Shown: in pieces, positions 17,137 through 27,296 of the stretch | Numbering within the stretch: the stretch's first letter is position 1 | Layout: each line of letters opens with the position of its first letter | DNA from: SLDF01 sp964537925 | GTDB lineage: Bacteria > Bacteroidota > Bacteroidia > Chitinophagales > Saprospiraceae | DNA: 64,000 nucleotides | NCBI GenBank assembly: GCA_964537925.1 | Contig: CAZICV010000005.1 | Span: 186,001 to 250,000, forward strand | Reading direction: 5' to 3' | Notes under the pieces: model-generated | Database searches by the model: none | Told to the model about the DNA's origin: nothing | The model's input: only the letters and a program-made list of their open reading frames with translations | Translations under genes and position numbers: made by a program

Positions 17137-18409
17137 TCTGTTCGTATGGTATGACTAACTCAAATGTGCTCCCCTTGCCTTTGGTGCTGGATACATGTAT
17201 CTTTCCCTTATGGGCATGTATGATCTCGCGGACATAGCTGAGCCCCAGTCCGAAGCCTTTCACGTCGTGCTGGTTGCCCGTTGAGACCCGGTAGAATTTC
17301 TTGAAGATCTTTTTCAGTTGATTGTTGTCGATACCCATGCCATTGTCTTCTATGGCTATGTGTAGTTGCCGGCCGCTGTTCCAGGTACAGATCCTGATAT
17401 ACGGCTGCTTGTCCGAGTATTTGATCGCGTTTTCGATCAGGTTATAGATGATATTCTCAAGGTGCATCTGGTCGCCGCGGATTACGGGGTGTGTTGCATC
17501 CAGCTGGTATACGATCTCCCCGTTTTTGGAACTCAACAGGGTGGCGGCTGCGTCGCTCGCCTTGCGGATACAGCTATGTATATCGACCGATGCGCTTTCG
17601 AGCTTCATTTTTTCTTTGTCTGAGGAGGCTACCTGCAGTATCCGCTCGATCTGCAGCTTGAGCCTGTCTGCCTCCTGGCGGATGATATCCAGGTAGCTGC
17701 GCGATACGGACTTGTCTGCGGATACTTCCGGTTGCTTGAGCAGGTCGGTCGTCACCATGATCGTATAGAGCGGCGTCTTAAACTCGTGTGTCATGTTGTT
17801 GATGAAATCCTTCTGCATATCCGACAGTTTTTTCTGCCTGAACAGGATATATATGGAGTAGCCAAAGAAGGCGAATACCAGGAAGAGTACCACCGTCGAA
17901 AACAGCCAGATGCCCATCTCGCTGAGCAGGTTGTTTTCCTTGTTGGGAAAATAAACGCCGAAAAACTGGCTGTCGTTTTCAAGTTTGGGAAAGGTACGGC
18001 TCGGCGCTGCGTGCCCTTCTTTGCGGTCGCCCATGGATACATAGCTGCCATAGACCAGCTTGTCGTCGTAGCAGTCGTATACCCCGTACTCGAAGTCCGC
18101 TTCGATATTGCGTTTTTCGAACTCCCCGGCAATGAGGTGCTCCAGTATCTTCAGGTCGATCTCTGCGTTGGTATGTACCACGAAGTAGTTACTTGACACC
18201 TGCTCTACCAGGTTGACCGGCGGGATGCTGATCTGGTTGTATTGAAGGATATACTCCGCTACGGTCTGCAAAGACAGCGTGACGTGCTGGTTGAACTGTT
18301 TATCCTTGAGGTCGAACGCTTTTTTGAACCAGAAGAACTGCACCGATCCTATGCCTATCACAGACAGTACAGCGAGTGTGATGATGGTGCTGAGTGACCT
18401 TATCTTCAT
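17123..18409 (-). CDS. Sensor histidine kinase (RprX-like)
   Basis: A 428-residue inner-membrane kinase: TM1 at ~9-28, a ~130-residue periplasmic sensor region, TM2 near 170-190 (STVVLFLVFAFFGYSIYILF), then HisKA with the phosphoacceptor His in INNMTHEFKTPL. An HATPase domain follows with N-box NLIENAIKY, G1 DNGMGI, F-box FKKFYRV and G2 GFGLGLSYV. All residues needed for kinase activity are visible. It autophosphorylates and passes phosphate to the response regulator encoded next. The N-terminal sensor has no recognisable ligand domain. Confidence 0.93.
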   Translation of the reverse strand: MKIRSLSTIITLAVLSVIGIGSVQFFWFKKAFDLKDKQFNQHVTLSLQTVAEYILQYNQISIPPVNLVEQVSSNYFVVHTNAEIDLKILEHLIAGEFEKRNIEADFEYGVYDCYDDKLVYGSYVSMGDRKEGHAAPSRTFPKLENDSQFFGVYFPNKENNLLSEMGIWLFSTVVLFLVFAFFGYSIYILFRQKKLSDMQKDFINNMTHEFKTPLYTIMVTTDLLKQPEVSADKSVSRSYLDIIRQEADRLKLQIERILQVASSDKEKMKLESASVDIHSCIRKASDAAATLLSSKNGEIVYQLDATHPVIRGDQMHLENIIYNLIENAIKYSDKQPYIRICTWNSGRQLHIAIEDNGMGIDNNQLKKIFKKFYRVSTGNQHDVKGFGLGLSYVREIIHAHKGKIHVSSTKGKGSTFELVIPYEQNGTN

Positions 18410-18487
18410 AGAGACGGACTCTTGGGCCGTGAGGTGATAACGTATTTTGTTGCGGAATCGTCTGTCATCCGTTCGCCGCCGTCCGGC

Positions 18488-21043
18488 TTATTCTTTGCGC
18501 ACGGCATCGAAGCGCTTGTCCAGGATTTCTATGGATTGCTTGATGTTTTTGATCGTTCCGCTCAGGAAGTCATAGCGCACAGTCTTGAAATAGCCGCTCC
18601 TGGTATCGTATATGGAGGCAAACTTTTTGTCCATCTGCCCGCAGTCGTAGGAGAGCTGCTGTATATCCTCTTTCTTACGGGCGGGCGCATTGCCGCGATA
18701 GGTATTGATCTGGTTGCACAGGTCATTCTTGCGGCTTATGAGCGAGCGGATCTCTTCGACCAGCTGGTGTTTGTTCTCCCGGATCTTTTCGTCGTAGACA
18801 GGCTCTTTCTCTTTTGTTTTGGGGGCTTGTTCCGGTGTCTTCGCGGCCGGTTCCTTTTGGGCGGGTTGTTCTTTGCCAGTTCCGGCAGGTGGAGGAGTAG
18901 CGGATGAAGGTGTATCTTCTTTACCCGTTTTTTCCTGCACGGTCTCTTTACCGGCAGACTTTTCTTCTGCGGCTGATCTGCCGGCAGGTTTTTTTTCAGG
19001 CTCCTTTGCTTGTTGCTCTGCAGTGGTTGCGGGCAGATCCGCTATACCACCTTTACCGTCGTCGGTACCTTTGCTGTACACGATGGAGAGCAGCAGGACC
19101 AGTCCACCCAGGATCACGGCATACGGTATCCAGTTCCTGGCGGTCCTTTTTATGTTGCTGTCTTCCCGGGCCTTACTCATGGCGTCGGCGCCATACTGCG
19201 CTGCAGCTACAGGGCTTTCTTCGGAGAATGCGACTGTACCGGGAGGCGTATTTTCTTCCGGCAGGGGTTCGTCTTCTGACCAAGAAGACTCCGGGTCTTC
19301 TTCTTCGGCGACGACAATGTGATCCGGAATCTCCTCAGTACCGGGCTCCGGTCCGGCAGTAGGCAGATCTTCTTCCGGCAGCGGGTCGGGCTCTGGCTCT
19401 TCCGTACTTGTGTCTATCTCTTCGTGCTCAGTCGCGGGCTGCAGGGCTGTGTGATTGGACGAGTGCTCTATACCGGTTGCTTCGAGGTCATGATCCCTCT
19501 CTTCAGCTGCCTCTGCGATATCCTCTTCTTCTCCGGCAATATAAGGGTCCGGGATCTCTTCCTCATCCAGCCATTCATCTGTCTCCTCCTCTTCCGGCAA
19601 TGTATAGGATGCCTCGCGCACATCGTCGTAGAATCCCTGTGTTTCATCCCCGGACGTTTCCGGTATATCATCCCGGTTATCGATGGCGGGGTCGTCTTCA
19701 ATAGGAGAGAGGTCCGGCACGGTATTTTCGGCAGGACTTTCCGGTGCTTTTTCTTCTGCATCCGGGTAGACGGTCATCCGGATACGCAGCCCGGCCGTTT
19801 TTTCGGATATGACGGATCGCTGTTCCTCCGGCATCAGCAGCGGCGGCCTGGGTGTGGCTGCGGGTTGTTCAGGGGCCTGCCACTCTGCTTTCAAGGGAGG
19901 TTCGGGGGCTTCCTCGTCCCGGTTGACCGGGATATCCCAGCTGATGGCTACTTGTTCGCCGCTTTCCTGTGGGGTGTCAGCCTGGCTTCCGGCAGGCTCG
20001 GGCGGATTATTTTCTTGCCGGCCGTAGTCAGGGTCCGGGAGGACTGTTCTCAGTTTGATCGGCGGTATGCTGATCTCCTGGATATCTTTGCGCGTCGCTT
20101 TCCTGGGTGTGACGGTATCCTGGGGTTCGCTGTCCGCCAACCTGGCTACCTGGGCGCCGACCAGCAGCCTCGTCTCTTTCTCCAGCGTCTGCCTTTCCGA
20201 GGGCAGTATCCTTACCGGCGGGAAGGCCTGGATGATATCAACCAGTATGGCGGACATATTCTCTTTTGCCTGCTGGTTGAACGCCCTGTTGACGAGATCT
20301 TCACAGATCATTTCGGGTTCCATAGCCTGGCCGAGCAGTTCTTCGAGCTGAGTGGCCAGGAGCGCCTGGTACAGGCCTTCTGTACAGAGTAGGAGCCTGT
20401 CTTCGCTATGCAACGGACAGGAGCGCACAGCGTATTCCGGTTCTTTGCGCTTGTCGCCCATGTATTGGGTCAGGCCGGGCAGATAGGATTGCTCGGGGTC
20501 CCTTCCGCCCGATCCGTAAAGAAAGCTGCGTACCGCCAGGCTGTGATCCACCGTGAGTGTCTCTAGGCGCGGCAGGGCACAATGGACAGAACCGGCTACC
20601 CCATTATTCCTGTAGCGATATACCCGGCAATTGCCGGTCCAGACAATATAGGCTTTGGATTCGCGCAGCAATACAAGTGTGGCAGAAGCGCCCATGCCGC
20701 GCAGCGGCTGCATTTCTTCCGCCCTGAGGAGTATCTGCCGGTGCGCTATTTTCAGGAATTTGGACAGCAGCCTCAGCAGATCTTCTTCGTCCGGGGGAAG
20801 CTCGAGGGTCTCGTCAAACAGCTTGCGGACGGTCTGGCAGACGATATTGGCCGCTATGCCGCCGTTTTGCTGGTCGCCCAGTCCATCAGCTACCAGGAGC
20901 AATGTGCCGAACTCACCTACCTGTATCTCACCGGGGGAGAAAAGCCAGTCATTGGCGGCAGGATCCATGCCGATCAGCGTCCGGTCATCATTTTCCTGCT
21001 TTCTAGCTCCCTTGTGCGTCTTCGTCCCCAGTTTTATCTTCAT
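18488..21043 (-). CDS. Membrane-anchored PP2C-like phosphatase with altered metal ligands
   Basis: About 851 residues from the ATG at 21043 (MKIKLGTKTHKG); upstream ATGs at 21055 and 21106 are alternatives. Residues ~1-270 are a PP2C domain: QENDD near the start, VADGLGD and GMGASATLVLL. The usual GDSR is GNCR, TDGL is TEGL, and the DN of the last motif is EN (KENMSAIL), so two Asp metal ligands are Glu. A long acidic, Pro/Glu-rich linker (~280-630) leads to one TM helix near 638-660 and then a Lys/Glu-rich coiled-coil-like region on the far side. PP2C enzymes remove phosphate from Ser/Thr; activity here is uncertain. No Ser/Thr kinase gene is nearby. Confidence 0.8.
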   Translation of the reverse strand: MKIKLGTKTHKGARKQENDDRTLIGMDPAANDWLFSPGEIQVGEFGTLLLVADGLGDQQNGGIAANIVCQTVRKLFDETLELPPDEEDLLRLLSKFLKIAHRQILLRAEEMQPLRGMGASATLVLLRESKAYIVWTGNCRVYRYRNNGVAGSVHCALPRLETLTVDHSLAVRSFLYGSGGRDPEQSYLPGLTQYMGDKRKEPEYAVRSCPLHSEDRLLLCTEGLYQALLATQLEELLGQAMEPEMICEDLVNRAFNQQAKENMSAILVDIIQAFPPVRILPSERQTLEKETRLLVGAQVARLADSEPQDTVTPRKATRKDIQEISIPPIKLRTVLPDPDYGRQENNPPEPAGSQADTPQESGEQVAISWDIPVNRDEEAPEPPLKAEWQAPEQPAATPRPPLLMPEEQRSVISEKTAGLRIRMTVYPDAEEKAPESPAENTVPDLSPIEDDPAIDNRDDIPETSGDETQGFYDDVREASYTLPEEEETDEWLDEEEIPDPYIAGEEEDIAEAAEERDHDLEATGIEHSSNHTALQPATEHEEIDTSTEEPEPDPLPEEDLPTAGPEPGTEEIPDHIVVAEEEDPESSWSEDEPLPEENTPPGTVAFSEESPVAAAQYGADAMSKAREDSNIKRTARNWIPYAVILGGLVLLLSIVYSKGTDDGKGGIADLPATTAEQQAKEPEKKPAGRSAAEEKSAGKETVQEKTGKEDTPSSATPPPAGTGKEQPAQKEPAAKTPEQAPKTKEKEPVYDEKIRENKHQLVEEIRSLISRKNDLCNQINTYRGNAPARKKEDIQQLSYDCGQMDKKFASIYDTRSGYFKTVRYDFLSGTIKNIKQSIEILDKRFDAVRKE

Positions 21044-21251
21044 CAGATCCAACATCCCGGCACGTATTAGATAGGTGCAATATATATAGCGATCGGGGAC
21101 GATCACTGTACTGCCCGTCCCAAGTCCAACAAAGATAGCAATCTTGCCAGGTTGGGGTCTCTTTTGGAGGTATTTTTATATATAAGAGAAAAATATATCA
21201 GAGGCCGGGACAAGCATCTGCTCTTGTCCCGGTCCCAGACCCGGTTCTGTG

Positions 21252-24200
21252 TTAAAGCGCCGGTATGGTGCGTGTCACGGTAACCCAGCTCCCTGCATTG
21301 TGTGCAGACACGCCGGGATCATACATTGCCTCGCAGAGCTGGGCAGGCAAGTAGAATCTGCCCGCATAGGCGGCCGTGAGGTATATGCGTACGATGCGCT
21401 GTTCACCAGGTCTCAGGCTGAAATGTGTATAGACCCGGTCATCTCTGAAATCCTGGAAGTCGAACTTCACAGTCTGCCCGTCGCGATCCATATTATCCAG
21501 CCTGCTGTTCACTATTTCCCAGCCGGAGGGGAATACCTGGGTCAGCGCCAGCCGTTCGAGTTGACGGTTGGTCGCCGCCGGGTTGAACACCTTTACTTCG
21601 GCTACGAAATCAGTACCCTGTTTCAGGCTGGCAGGATCGATGGTATTGCCTTTGGTGTCCTTGTAGTTTACTTTGATATCCAGGCCGCGCTGGGCGGCTG
21701 TCTCCGCACCGGCTGCCGGCTGTCCGGTCATCGACAGGCGGGCAAAGAGTGTCCTGCCGGCCCGGTTGGTCAGTTCCAGCTTGCCTGCCGCCAGATCTGC
21801 CTCGCCCAGTGCCAGCAGGAAGACCGGTCGTACTGAGGAGGCTTCGGTCAGTTTGCCGTTGGCGATCCGGTAGGCAAATTTCACTTCTCCGCCCTTTCCT
21901 TCCTGCTCGTAGAAGAGCGAGATCGCGTACAGGGCGTATGCGGTGGTCTGTGTGCTGTACCAGCTCTCCTTGTTGAGTGCGTCGGCGATCTCCCTGGCCA
22001 GTCCGGCGGCAGTTTCCTGCTCCCGCAGGATCAGCGCCGCTTCCAGCCGTATGGCCTGGTCCCGCAACTGGGATCCATAGCTTTGGCCGGCGTTGTTGTA
22101 GCTTTCCGTCTTTGCCGATATATTCCTGATCATTTTTTTAGCGGCATCTTCCCTGCCCAACCGGGCGAAAGCAGCCGCCAGCAGCCAGCCGGAGGTCCGA
22201 CCTTGCAGGCTCGTTTCCCGGAAGCGGTTCATCGCTCCCACTTCAGCCTTGCCTGCCAGGCTGAGTACATACAGCCTGTAAGCCTGCTCCAGATCCGACT
22301 GCTCCCTGTAAAACCCTTCATTGAACTGCCGGCTGCTCCAGGTGCGGGCTGTCGTAGCCATAAACTTCAACTGCTGGTCCAGCATGTTCTCAGGTACCGC
22401 ATAGCCTTTCCGCTTCGCCAGCACCAGGAAATGGGTTGCATAGCTGGTGACCCAGTGGTCCGGATGATCGCTACCTGGCCAGTAGGCCAGTCCTCCTTTC
22501 GGATGTGCGAAGCTGCGCAGCCTTGAGATGGCAGCCCTTATATTGTTTTGTTGTCTTCGCTGCTGGTCTTCGGAGAGCTGGACGATATCGGCCAGGAATA
22601 GTTGGGGGAATGCAGCCGAGAGCGTCTGCTCCAGGCAGCCGTACGGGTAATTGAGCAGGTAGCTCAGCCGGTCGCCGAAGTTGACCGGCGGCACAGAGGA
22701 GACTTCCAGCGTAGCGGAGTTGGTCCCCGCGACACCGGGCAACGTCCAGGTCAACGACTGTGTCGCCCCTGATCCGGTTATTTCCCTGAATATCGTCTTG
22801 CTGATCGGGGGATTGGCGTTGCGTATATCGATCTCGATCTCCTGGGTGGATTTTTCCCCTCCGCCCTCGGCTTGTATACGGAAGACGGCCTTTCCGACTG
22901 CATTTTTTACCTGGACCGGCAGATAGGCGATCTGTTCTTCTTTGCCGTTGAAGCTTACATCGATCTTGTTGCCTTCAGGAAAGCTCACCAGCCCGCTCTT
23001 TTCCTCTACGGTCACGGTGGCGTTGCCTACTTTTTTGCCCATAGCAAAGAGATTGACCGGCAGATCAGCTCTCTCGCCGGGTCCCAGTACCCTTGGTAGC
23101 GTGGCCAGCACCATGAGCGGCTGCTGTACTTTGACCGACTGTTCTGCATGACCGTATTGCCTGTCGCCCGCTGCGACCACCATCACCCGTACCGCGCCGA
23201 TGTAGGCCGGTATTTTCAGTGTATGCTTTCCTTTTTTTCCTTTGCCCAGGCTGAAAGGACCTGCAAACAGGACCACCGGTTTGAAACGGCTCGCTTTGGG
23301 CGCATCCTGCACTTTGCCTGCCGCCCCGTCCCCGCCTATACGGAGCAGGCGCCCGGTATCCCCGGTATACCTGCCGAGAACTTTGTCAAAAAGATCCCAG
23401 GTACGCACACCGAGCGCTTCACGGGCAAAAAAGAAGGACAGCGGATCAGGGGTCGGGAACCTCGTGATACTCAGCAGTCCCTCGTCTACTACGGCCAGGG
23501 TATAGTGTATCGGCCTGCCCTGGTGCTCGCTCACGGTCACGGTGAACTCCTGTTCTGCCCGGAGGGTGGCCGGCATCTCGATCCTGGGCTGCAGGCGTGC
23601 GGCAGGATTGCTGATCATGACGGGTACGACCCCGTACTGGCGCAGGGGCAGATCCGGGTTGCGGGTACTGTTTGGCTGGATGAGGGATACGTTGGCGTAT
23701 ACGTTGGGTATCATGTCACCGGTGGCAGGGATGCGGATGATATTCTCATCGGCTTTCGCGTCGTACCAGCGGGTGAAAATCACTCCGCTGCCGTTTTCGA
23801 GCGATACCAGGATGCGTGCTCCGGCGATACCGGGTATATTGAGCTGTATCTCTTCTCCGACCGTATATGATTTCTTGCTGGTACCGAGGGCCAGGACAAC
23901 GGATTCGTCAAAGTCGAGGGACTCGTCGTCGTACCAGGGATATCCCGCATAGAAGTAATCGCCTGTACAGTGTCCTGAGGATTCGTCGCACGCACGCAGA
24001 AGATACCTGCCCCATTGTTCGATCTTCATCTCTACGGAGGCCATACCCTTGCTGTCCGTGACGACTTCGTAGGTCTGCCAGGCATTTACATGGCTGGCCG
24101 TCTGGAACCCGCTCACGTCGTCGCCATAGTCATCCCACCACCAGCGCCATTCGACCTGGTACAGGCCAATGCTGAGCTTGTGCCCTGCCAGTGGGGCGCC

Positions 24201-26834
24201 TGATTTGTCGACGGCGACCAGGTCTACCTTTTGGGTCTGGTTCAGTTCCAGCCTGTTCTGACCATAGCGGTCCTTCGGGATGCGGACACCTGTGTACGCG
24301 GAGAAGGGAGAATGCGGGATCGAAAACTGGTCTGTACTGAAGGCGCCGCCGCGCTCGAATACCCTGGTCTTGAACTCGATCTGCATCTTGCCTGCGGCCG
24401 TATGTGTCGGCGGCAGCGAGATAGGTACAGAGGCGTGGCCCCGCTCGTCCAGTTGCCCGTCGAACACCAGCTTCGGTTCACTGGTCAGGGAGCGTGCGGG
24501 ATCGTCAAAGCGGAAGTCCCTGTAGGTCGGAAACTGGGTGGCTATGCGCGAGAGCTTTATCTCCACGGTAGACCGCAGACCCGACGCAGGCGCTCCGTGC
24601 AGCCATTCGGCATCCAGTTTCGCGTCCAGCCGCGGGCTGGACGCCGAAGTTTCCCGTACGCCGGGATCGAACTGTATCTTCAGGCGATTGGGTTGTATGG
24701 TCTCTATCAGCAGCGCTTTGGTAAAAGTGGCAGCGCCGACTTTGACCTGAAACACCCACCTGCCCGTCTCAGCGTCCTGTGGCGTATGCAGGGACCAGGC
24801 ATAGAGTGGTCCGCTGACGGCGCGTACCGGGATGCGCGAAAACAGGCGGCCCCGCGGATCAATCAGCTCCGCTTGTACAGGCAGACCCTGCAGGTCCTGG
24901 GCGAGTGCATCCTCGAGAATCATGTTGAGGTAGATGGAGTCGCCCGGCCGCCAGATCCCCCTGTCGCCGTAGACGAATGCTTTTAGTCCCTTTTGCGGAG
25001 TCGATCCTTCTACGTCAAAGCGGCTCAGTTGGAGAGAGCCGTTTTCCGCCAGTTTCAGGAATGTCTTCCGGCCGTTTCGTTCGCCGACCGCTACGAAAGG
25101 ACTGCGCGCGGTATTGAGTTGTATCCAGCCGTTCTGGTCCGTGCTTCCCTGTGCCAGTGGTTGCTGCTGGTAGTCGTATAGCGTGACCAGCATACCCTGC
25201 ACGGGGGCTGCGGTCTGCAGATCGGTAGCGATCACCTGCCAGTTGTTGGCGCTTCCCTGCTTGGCGATCAGGCCGGCGTCGCTGAGGAAGATCATCCGGG
25301 AGATGAAGTGCTCCTGGTTGTAATACTCGGGGTAGCAGGGGTCTTCCCTCCTGTTCCAGTCATAGTCCTCGTAGCCGGAGACGAAACCCGAATAGTTGTC
25401 GTCATAGAAGCTGTAGATGCTATCCTCCGCGGCTGTATTGCCCCTATCGTTCTGTGGCCAGTCTTCGCCCTGTATCTGTGCCGCACAGTCCCAGAATGTA
25501 TAGGAGGGCTTGAAGCCTATCCGTACGGAATAGAAAGCATTCGGGTCGTTGTCGATCATATTGCCCAGGTCTATGCCATACCGGCGCCACTGGCCGCCGT
25601 CGTCGGTCGTGGCAAAGGGGAGGTCTATGCGTTGCCGGTGGATCAGCCTGCCTACCTTCCTGAGTTCGTAACTGTTGTCATAGTCTGTCTGCAGGTACTG
25701 GAGTGTGTTGCCTGCAAATACCTTGAAGACCTCTACCTCTACCGAGCGCAGCCCGGTGGCCTCGATCGGGAGGATCGTGCCCTGGTCCGATGTCGTCACG
25801 ATATTGCCCTTGCCGGCAAAGCGCACGGCGGGCCTTGCCGCGGCAAACTCGATATCCCAGGATGTGTATCCTTTGAGACGGTCACCTTTGGAGTTGATGA
25901 GTCCATTGTCCACGATGACCTGGTACTTGCCGGCTGCGATATTAGCTGGATAGACCCGCGCCTGGTTTCCCTCGATCATGTACCGCAGGGGCTGATCATA
26001 GCCCTCTATACGGATCAGGCCGCTCAGGTCCTGGCCCTGTTCGAGCGGGTCGGTCAGGGACACGAGTACGTGGGGTTCGTCGGAGGCGACAATCCGCACT
26101 TCGCGTACACTGAACTCTGACAGGGGCGCCAACCTGACCTGGGTAGAGCCTTTGCTCGCCGAGCCGATCGCCTGGCCGTTCCAGCCGATATCGATCATAC
26201 CCTCTGCACCGGTCCTGGCCAGTTTTTCCGCAGTCAGGTGATGGACCATGCCGCCCGGCTCCGACTTTACTGCGAAATCTATTGTTTTTCCTCCCTGGCG
26301 GATGGTCACTGCAGCCCGGATATCGGACGAATCAGCCCAGTCCGAGGTCAGGATCATACCCTGGAGGGTGACTTCTCCGTAATTGCCGGGGTCGGGTGTA
26401 GCGAGGTTTTCCAGCCTGAAATCCATATGCTGCGGCCTGACGGCAAATCCTCCCGTATACGAGGCAGCCGCGTCCTCTATATCCGGTATCAGGGCCTTGA
26501 GATCGATCGTATAGGTATATGATGCGCCGGGGCTCAGCAGCCCCTCAGGTACCAGTACCAAGGTCCGGGTGTCTTCCCAGTAGAGTCTGCCGCTGACTGA
26601 CGGCTGTGTACGCAACAGGGAGGACCTGGCTTCCGTACCTACCTGCTCGTCGGTGATCACCGGGTTGCGCAGGCGTATGCGGATGTCGGATTTGCGGGAG
26701 ATGGTACCGGCCGTATAGGCTTCGAGGTATTTCTCCAGCGCCGGGGTCAGTGTTGTCTGTACTTCGGACCGGCGGCATTGCACAAGGACCAGGCCGAGGA
26801 ACAAGGAAAGAAGGAGCAGGGGGTAGTGTTTCAT
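21252..26834 (-). CDS. Alpha-2-macroglobulin-family lipoprotein with thioester
   Basis: An 1860-residue lipoprotein (signal LLLLSLFLGLVLVQC) with the bacterial alpha-2-macroglobulin layout: N-terminal MG domains, a MG2-like region with KAFVYGDRGIWRPGDSIYL near 605, a bait-region candidate, and the thioester domain GCLEQT with Cys1400 and Gln1403. The thioester motif is intact, so it should trap proteases covalently as in E. coli YfhM-type proteins. It is anchored in the envelope and is thought to protect the periplasm from host or competitor proteases. In many bacteria this gene is next to the penicillin-binding protein gene pbpC; no such gene is present here. It is followed by the PP2C gene and preceded by a ~300-bp gap. 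Confidence 0.93.
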   Translation of the reverse strand: MKHYPLLLLSLFLGLVLVQCRRSEVQTTLTPALEKYLEAYTAGTISRKSDIRIRLRNPVITDEQVGTEARSSLLRTQPSVSGRLYWEDTRTLVLVPEGLLSPGASYTYTIDLKALIPDIEDAAASYTGGFAVRPQHMDFRLENLATPDPGNYGEVTLQGMILTSDWADSSDIRAAVTIRQGGKTIDFAVKSEPGGMVHHLTAEKLARTGAEGMIDIGWNGQAIGSASKGSTQVRLAPLSEFSVREVRIVASDEPHVLVSLTDPLEQGQDLSGLIRIEGYDQPLRYMIEGNQARVYPANIAAGKYQVIVDNGLINSKGDRLKGYTSWDIEFAAARPAVRFAGKGNIVTTSDQGTILPIEATGLRSVEVEVFKVFAGNTLQYLQTDYDNSYELRKVGRLIHRQRIDLPFATTDDGGQWRRYGIDLGNMIDNDPNAFYSVRIGFKPSYTFWDCAAQIQGEDWPQNDRGNTAAEDSIYSFYDDNYSGFVSGYEDYDWNRREDPCYPEYYNQEHFISRMIFLSDAGLIAKQGSANNWQVIATDLQTAAPVQGMLVTLYDYQQQPLAQGSTDQNGWIQLNTARSPFVAVGERNGRKTFLKLAENGSLQLSRFDVEGSTPQKGLKAFVYGDRGIWRPGDSIYLNMILEDALAQDLQGLPVQAELIDPRGRLFSRIPVRAVSGPLYAWSLHTPQDAETGRWVFQVKVGAATFTKALLIETIQPNRLKIQFDPGVRETSASSPRLDAKLDAEWLHGAPASGLRSTVEIKLSRIATQFPTYRDFRFDDPARSLTSEPKLVFDGQLDERGHASVPISLPPTHTAAGKMQIEFKTRVFERGGAFSTDQFSIPHSPFSAYTGVRIPKDRYGQNRLELNQTQKVDLVAVDKSGAPLAGHKLSIGLYQVEWRWWWDDYGDDVSGFQTASHVNAWQTYEVVTDSKGMASVEMKIEQWGRYLLRACDESSGHCTGDYFYAGYPWYDDESLDFDESVVLALGTSKKSYTVGEEIQLNIPGIAGARILVSLENGSGVIFTRWYDAKADENIIRIPATGDMIPNVYANVSLIQPNSTRNPDLPLRQYGVVPVMISNPAARLQPRIEMPATLRAEQEFTVTVSEHQGRPIHYTLAVVDEGLLSITRFPTPDPLSFFFAREALGVRTWDLFDKVLGRYTGDTGRLLRIGGDGAAGKVQDAPKASRFKPVVLFAGPFSLGKGKKGKHTLKIPAYIGAVRVMVVAAGDRQYGHAEQSVKVQQPLMVLATLPRVLGPGERADLPVNLFAMGKKVGNATVTVEEKSGLVSFPEGNKIDVSFNGKEEQIAYLPVQVKNAVGKAVFRIQAEGGGEKSTQEIEIDIRNANPPISKTIFREITGSGATQSLTWTLPGVAGTNSATLEVSSVPPVNFGDRLSYLLNYPYGCLEQTLSAAFPQLFLADIVQLSEDQQRRQQNNIRAAISRLRSFAHPKGGLAYWPGSDHPDHWVTSYATHFLVLAKRKGYAVPENMLDQQLKFMATTARTWSSRQFNEGFYREQSDLEQAYRLYVLSLAGKAEVGAMNRFRETSLQGRTSGWLLAAAFARLGREDAAKKMIRNISAKTESYNNAGQSYGSQLRDQAIRLEAALILREQETAAGLAREIADALNKESWYSTQTTAYALYAISLFYEQEGKGGEVKFAYRIANGKLTEASSVRPVFLLALGEADLAAGKLELTNRAGRTLFARLSMTGQPAAGAETAAQRGLDIKVNYKDTKGNTIDPASLKQGTDFVAEVKVFNPAATNRQLERLALTQVFPSGWEIVNSRLDNMDRDGQTVKFDFQDFRDDRVYTHFSLRPGEQRIVRIYLTAAYAGRFYLPAQLCEAMYDPGVSAHNAGSWVTVTRTIPAL

Positions 26835-27130
26835 AGCGACTGTTTTTCTTGGTCTGAGATTCAGGTGGGGTGAAAACCTGTCTAATAACGTTTGAAAATA
26901 TACTACATTTCAGCAGGTCGTCATGCTGGTTGAGGAGGATTTAATTCTTTGCAGGGAGCAGGCTGGTTTTTCGATGAAAAGACTCGTATGATACGGGCTG
27001 GTAAAAGTCTTTGCGGCTTTAGTAAATACCGGTTGAAATGCTTCGCATACGCACATCGGTTGATCCGTACCGTGCAATATTGTTTATCTTCGAGGTCGGA
27101 AAGTTCTTTACTTGTTTTCTTTATCAAGCC
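26835..27130. other. Intergenic region between A2M gene and cobalamin riboswitch
   Basis: No coding region is supported. It should hold the divergent promoters of the A2M gene and of the riboswitch transcript. The best candidate for the latter is TTG at 27060-27062 and TATCTTCG at 27085-27092 (one mismatch to TAnnTTTG), about 40 bp before the riboswitch. Confidence 0.45.
27060..27092 (+). promoter_or_regulatory. Candidate promoter of the riboswitch operon
   Basis: TTG (27060-27062) and TATCTTCG (27085-27092, one mismatch to TAnnTTTG) are separated by 22 bp. A start near 27099 would leave the whole riboswitch in the transcript. Confidence 0.35.
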
Positions 27131-27296
27131 CGGGAAAGGTTGCACTTAGCGGTGTATGAAAAGGGAATCGTGTGTGAATCACGAACTGTCGCGCAACTGT
27201 AAGTAACCATCAAAAGGCTTTCATCTTCGTATGTCCACTGTCACTGGCGGGAAGGACGATGAAAGCCGTTACGAGTCAGGAGACCTGCCTTTTCCG
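27131..27296 (+). promoter_or_regulatory. Cobalamin (AdoCbl-class) riboswitch
   Basis: The segment shows the conserved cobalamin riboswitch elements in order: closing stem P1 (CGGGAAAGG at 27131-27139 with CCTTTTCCG at 27288-27296), GAAAAGGGAA, GCGCAACTGTAAG, CCACTG, GGGAAGG, and the B12 box AGTCAGGAGACCTGCC near 27275-27290. It would bind a cobalamin and repress the downstream genes when B12 is plentiful. The first solid gene (DUF6580, 27617) begins 320 bp downstream. Confidence 0.95.

Noticed and set aside
21107..21251. Additional small gene between the PP2C and A2M genes
   Set aside because: Only about 145 bp, AT-rich, with no start/stop pair of interest.
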